DNA from: JAAEQG01 sp023133475
GTDB lineage: Bacteria; Planctomycetota; Phycisphaerae; UBA1845
Length of the DNA: 44,675 nucleotides
Reading direction: 5' to 3'
Assembly: GCA_030631415.1 (NCBI GenBank)
Contig: DAOVLE010000009.1
Span: 1-44,675, forward strand
Shown: piece after piece, positions 41,960 through 44,675 of the stretch
How positions within the stretch are numbered: position 1 is the stretch's first letter
Layout of the letters: every line of letters begins with the position of its first letter
The notes under the pieces: model-generated
What the model saw: only the letters and a program-made list of their open reading frames with translations
What the model was told of the DNA's origin: nothing
Databases searched by the model: none
Made by a program: the position numbers and the translations under genes

Positions 41960-42311
41960 GAGGTTTTTTGAGTGGCTGCTCAAAAGCACAACAAGAGGCC
42001 GGGCAGTGTATCCAGGCAAGTTTGTGCATTGCAACCGCATTCCGGTTCGAGTGCGACATCCCCTTCATATCGGCACAAGCCGCTCTGTGGAAAGGGGTGC
42101 CAGCCGGCCCGCCGAGCTGCAAACCGGGGGCGAGGCAACCTGCCGTCTTGAGGTCATGGATATGTCACTAAACGGCTGCGCAGCATTTCCGGCCGGGCAT
42201 GTGCCACACTTCGGTCAGGGATGTGCCCGTATATCGAAAACCGCAAAACACCACTTTTTCAGTCTTGCGAACCGCTTTCCCGCGGGCAGCTTCCTCGTCG
42301 GGCATCTTTAA
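41958..42311 (+). CDS. Possible divergent PilZ-like protein (doubtful)
   Basis: A 117-residue frame with a TTG start and no good ribosome binding site. It contains RIPVR (residues 27-31) and DMSLNG (residues 68-73), the two conserved pieces of c-di-GMP-binding PilZ domains, followed by a hydrophobic strand-like segment. The spacing is within the PilZ range, but the surrounding sequence is poor and it could be chance or a decayed gene. The rest of the gap 42312-42660 contains only the promoter listed below and an imperfect hairpin near 42321-42348. Confidence 0.25.
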   Translation: MRFFEWLLKSTTRGRAVYPGKFVHCNRIPVRVRHPLHIGTSRSVERGASRPAELQTGGEATCRLEVMDMSLNGCAAFPAGHVPHFGQGCARISKTAKHHFFSLANRFPAGSFLVGHL

Positions 42312-42574
42312 TATCGGCATCATTAAGTGTCATAAAAAGGCACTAATGGGGTCGTCGGGCGAATAATATAGTCGTGTATCCGGGTGTCGGGGTGCGGCAA
42401 ACGCGACGAGGTGTTGCCATGGGAAGGGAGGGGGCCGGCCTTTGGGTTTCGTTCGAATCGCGCACTCTATCCAGCCCTCGCACGGCAAAGCAGTGGGTGC
42501 GACAAGCGAGCGGGTGCCGGTCGGGCAAGCTCCGCTTGCACGGCTTGCAAACCGTAACACGGTGAAGAATCCTT

Positions 42575-42602
42575 TTGACATGGTGCGGATCAACGTTAGC
42601 AT
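42575..42602 (+). promoter_or_regulatory. Promoter of the histone H1-like gene
   Basis: A perfect TTGACA (42575-42580) is followed 16 bases later by TAGCAT (42597-42602), about 58 bases before the coding start. GGGGGTGA just upstream of the ATG is the ribosome binding site. This is the best promoter match in the window. Confidence 0.5.
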
Positions 42603-42660
42603 TCACGATACAGTAAAGGCGCGACCATCTTTAAGATGCCAAGAAAGGGGGTGATTGCCC

Positions 42661-42885
42661 ATGGCTAGAAAGGTTGCACGAAAGAAGGTGACCAGGAAAA
42701 CGGCGACGAGGAAAGTGACGAAGAAAGTCGCCGGGAAGAAAGCGACAAAGAAAGTCGCCAGGAAGAAGGTGACGAAGAAAGTTGCCAGGAAGAAGGTGAC
42801 GAAGAAAGTCGCCAAGAAGAAAGTTGCCAAGAAGAAAGCGACGAAGAAAGTCGCCAAGAAGAGAAAAGCCACAAGGAGATATTAG
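42661..42885 (+). CDS. Lysine-rich histone H1-like protein
   Basis: About 74 residues, of which the great majority are Lys, Arg, Val, Thr and Ala, as repeated KKVARKKVTK-type units. Resembles eukaryotic H1 C-terminal tails and chlamydial Hc1/Hc2 proteins, and should bind and condense DNA or RNA non-specifically. DNA repeats of about 21 bases encode the units, which makes the gene prone to slippage in length. ATG 42661 (MARKVARKK) is preferred to 42655. It is flanked by its own promoter and a strong terminator, so it is an independent gene. Confidence 0.8.
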   Translation: MARKVARKKVTRKTATRKVTKKVAGKKATKKVARKKVTKKVARKKVTKKVAKKKVAKKKATKKVAKKRKATRRY

Positions 42886-42960
42886 CACACACCGTGCGGC
42901 AAGCGAATTCCTGGTAGCCGAAAGCGCCACGGCAATCGCCAGGTGAATTCGCAGGTTTCA

Positions 42961-42978
42961 AGTCTTGTTCGCAAGACT
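42961..42978. other. TTCG tetraloop hairpin after the histone-like gene
   Basis: AGTCTTG-TTCG-CAAGACT, a 7-bp stem closed by a stable UUCG tetraloop in RNA. It precedes the terminator at 42986. It may protect the 3' end of the histone-like mRNA. Confidence 0.45.
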
Positions 42979-42985
42979 AAAAGGC

Positions 42986-43035
42986 AAGGACAGAAGGTAC
43001 ACCGCGCCACGGCAAGTATCTTCTGTCCTTATTTA
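42986..43035 (+). terminator. Intrinsic terminator of the histone-like gene
   Basis: AAGGACAGAAG (42986-42996) pairs perfectly with CTTCTGTCCTT (43020-43030), with a 23-base loop, followed by ATTTATG. The tail is only modestly T-rich. The word GCGCCACGGCAA in the loop also occurs about 80 bases earlier. Confidence 0.55.
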
Positions 43036-43091
43036 TGTCTCCTCACCACGGGTTTACTGAATGTATACCACCCACCACGCGATGTCGATAA

Positions 43092-43112
43092 GGCGGGTGG
43101 AACCCGCCCTAC
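43092..43112. repeat. Family A hairpin repeat
   Basis: GGCGGGTGGAACCCGCCCTAC near the stop of the P1/PLC-like gene. Confidence 0.8.
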
Positions 43113-43136
43113 AGCTCTTGCCTCTTGCCATTGCCC

Positions 43137-44348
43137 TCACTCTGGTTTGCATGCTCGGCAGGGGCGTTTGCCTTGTCGCCGGGCATCCTCGGCGGATTTG
43201 TAATGGACCAGGTTCTTCGGGCTGATGCGTTTGGCGTGGGGGCAGTCCGAACGATGGAATACTTTGGAGTTTTTGCTGCCGACATATTGCACTTTGTCGG
43301 TTTTGCCACCGGTAGTATCAGCCTGCGGTTGTTGCCGCGGTGTTTGAGAAGGGTTCACCCGTGGTCCAGAGACGCCGGCACCATGCAACGCCGGTGTCTT
43401 GCCGATCACCGGGCGCCCGGCACGCTGCCATGCCCCGACGATCAGGTTAGCGGTCAGTAACGCCCCCGAGCGCAAGCGATCCACCACAATTTCCCCACAG
43501 CGGGCATCGAGCAACTGGTAGAATTCGTCCTCGCGCTTGACCAGTGAGTCGCCGTCCGTGGCATTAAGCTGTTCGCTGATCCGGCGGTCCGCGGTCAGCA
43601 GGTCGTCCAGTCGGGCCAACGAGCCCACCATGGAGCGGAAACACGGCTCCAGCGGCCCCGTGATGGGTTGAAGTTCGATGGGGCGGATGCGCACATGTTC
43701 ACCGTAGCGGTTGCGATTGCGCCGCACCAACTCCCACATGATACGATACTCGACCGACTGGTGCGGGAAGAAGGGGTCGCCAATCTCCAACTCGCCCAGG
43801 TGCAGGTTGTTGGTATCTTGCCCGCTACGGTTCATCGTAACGTTGAACGGCTGAGAGGCCGCCCAGGCAAAATGAGCCAGGTGCCCGGCAGCCTTGATGA
43901 TCTCGTCCTCATCTTTTTGCTCGAATGCCCGCACCAACTCGGCGTGCAATTCCTCGATGGCCCAGGGCAACTTACCCCCTTGATCCTTGAAACCCAACGA
44001 TTTGAAAAGTTGCTTAGCCTCCCGCTCCTGTCGTGGAAAAGCCTCCGCCGCCGCCATCCGGGCGGAGACCGAGCCGTCCGTAGCCTTGATGTCCAACCAC
44101 AGGTAGTCCCAATTCGCTCGCCCGCGTAGTTTGTGCTCACGACGCCAGACCCCATCCGGCTCGAGCACGTGCTCCTCGATATCCGCCGCCCGCGACGTAA
44201 AGAAAGGCAAAATCTCCGACGGCAACACCGCTATGCCACGCCGCACAACAATCCGCTGAGCATCCATGCCCACACCAAACCCGACTCCCACCAACTGCAA
44301 CACGAACAGACCAGCCAATATCTTTGTTGAACAACGACGATGAACCAT
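43137..44348 (-). CDS. Exported S1/P1 nuclease- or phospholipase C-like protein with C-terminal Cys/His metal site
   Basis: 403 residues from ATG 44348, which has GGAGGAG 8 bases upstream; a longer frame to 44372 is weaker. A signal peptide (ILAGLFVLQLVGVGFG) is followed by a helical domain. KAAGHLAHFAWAASQPFNVT followed by NRSGQDTNNLH resembles the metal-binding core of zinc-dependent phospholipase C and S1/P1 nucleases. Some expected His/Asp ligands are replaced, so activity is uncertain. The C-terminal ~45 residues (FHRSDCPHAKRI ... GKRPCRACKPE) form a separate Ada-like zinc-binding motif of the kind found at the end of some secreted nucleases. Pairing the two is unusual. Confidence 0.6.
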   Translation of the reverse strand: MVHRRCSTKILAGLFVLQLVGVGFGVGMDAQRIVVRRGIAVLPSEILPFFTSRAADIEEHVLEPDGVWRREHKLRGRANWDYLWLDIKATDGSVSARMAAAEAFPRQEREAKQLFKSLGFKDQGGKLPWAIEELHAELVRAFEQKDEDEIIKAAGHLAHFAWAASQPFNVTMNRSGQDTNNLHLGELEIGDPFFPHQSVEYRIMWELVRRNRNRYGEHVRIRPIELQPITGPLEPCFRSMVGSLARLDDLLTADRRISEQLNATDGDSLVKREDEFYQLLDARCGEIVVDRLRSGALLTANLIVGAWQRAGRPVIGKTPALHGAGVSGPRVNPSQTPRQQPQADTTGGKTDKVQYVGSKNSKVFHRSDCPHAKRISPKNLVHYKSAEDARRQGKRPCRACKPE

Positions 44349-44435
44349 CTGATTACTCCTCCCCACAATCATGCGTGTCTTGCGGATGTTACATATCCTA
44401 CTGGTAAGCTGTCTGAGGGGAACAGGCTAAAAGTT

Positions 44436-44675
44436 GTAGGGCGGGTTCCACCCAGGGCAATCGCATCTAAAAAATGGAAAATGGAAAATGGAAAATGATG
44501 AATGGAGAATGGTTGTAGAGCAGATTCTACCCACCGCACGATGCCGCAACGGCGGGTGAAACCCGCCCTACAATGATGATGCGCCGTTTTCCCCGTTTTT
44601 CATGCTTCCTTCTACACACGCTCTCATCTACGCGCTCCCCTTCGGGTCGCCGCTAAACGCTATGGACTTGTCGCC
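44436..44675. repeat. Terminal mosaic of repeats A, E and G
   Basis: Family A (44436-44455), family E (44471-44512), a diverged A copy (about 44512-44536), another A (44550-44572) and family G (44631 to the window end, cut by the edge). Between A and E, GGCAATCGCATC is the inverted form of a word at about 4229. No gene is seen in 44349-44675. Confidence 0.85.

Noticed and set aside
42603..42872. Hydrophobic Phe/Leu-rich minus-strand frame opposite the histone-like gene
   Set aside because: The reverse complement of Lys codons (AAG/AAA) yields Leu/Phe. The plus strand has the promoter, ribosome binding site and terminator.

Overview
The window looks like a chromosomal piece of an uncultured member of the Planctomycetota (a Phycisphaerae-type bacterium is the best guess). 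This is inferred from a small basic protein of a family known from the PVC superphylum (38479-38706), a secreted protein ending in a planctomycete-style dockerin/EF-hand tail (17507-19054), Gly-X-Asn/Lys-rich low-complexity tails, GC-rich genes, and intergenic regions packed with short hairpin repeats. No rRNA, tRNA, CRISPR array, transposase or integrase was found.

Layout. 1-6100 (+ strand): a small lipoprotein, a B12-dependent ribonucleotide reductase (nrdJ), a gene-free stretch with a candidate structured RNA (about 3748-3914), then a three-gene cassette led by a TIGR04255 protein. 6245-9737 (- strand): an operon for a membrane redox complex (four-cluster Fe-S protein, NrfD/HybB membrane subunit, 13-haem cytochrome c). 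10025-13832 (- strand): nucleotide-sugar dehydrogenase, FAD oxidoreductase, zinc-ribbon membrane protein. 14227-17230 (+ strand): a class IV aminotransferase, then a tightly coupled AAA ATPase / DUF4276 (TOPRIM-like) pair that resembles ATPase-TOPRIM anti-phage systems. 17507-20710 (- strand): secreted dockerin-tail protein and a membrane-anchored alpha/beta hydrolase. 20761-38427 (- strand): all 14 complex I genes in the order nuoABCD-EFGHIJKLMN. This operon is interrupted by a toxin-antitoxin cluster between nuoD and nuoE and by a four-helix-bundle gene between nuoG and nuoH. 38479-44348: small basic protein, SPOR-like membrane protein, exported metallophosphoesterase, MazG-like pyrophosphohydrolase, histone H1-like protein, and a P1 nuclease/phospholipase C-like exported protein.

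Dispersed repeats. I name nine families. A: GGCGGGT-TCC-ACCCGCC hairpins. B: GGTGGGTGGAACC...GGTGGAACCCACC. C: 'GTGGCCCATGGCTTTAGCCG' half-sites facing inverted halves. D: 30-bp inverted arms reading AGTACCGCGACCGTAAGGGA. E: TGGAAAATGGAAAA tandem units. F: TCCAAAGTCCAAAG / TTGGACTTTGGAC units. G: CTCCCCGTTGGGGAGCCGC plus TAAACGCTACGGA. H: a ~90-bp unit ending in GCAGAGACGCAGAGA-like sequence. I: CCCC-N-GGGGCGGCGGAATATAGCC. They fill nearly every gap, abut stop codons and form mosaics.

How it works together. The complex I operon takes NADH electrons into the quinone pool. The Fe-S/NrfD/multihaem operon is the kind of complex that moves electrons between quinones and periplasmic cytochromes, so the window encodes a large part of a respiratory chain. 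The oxygen-independent class II ribonucleotide reductase fits a lineage that can live without oxygen. The accessory genes (ATPase-TOPRIM pair, TIGR04255 cassette, VapC-type and HicB genes, four-helix bundle) sit at repeat-rich positions and look like the mobile or defensive part of the region.
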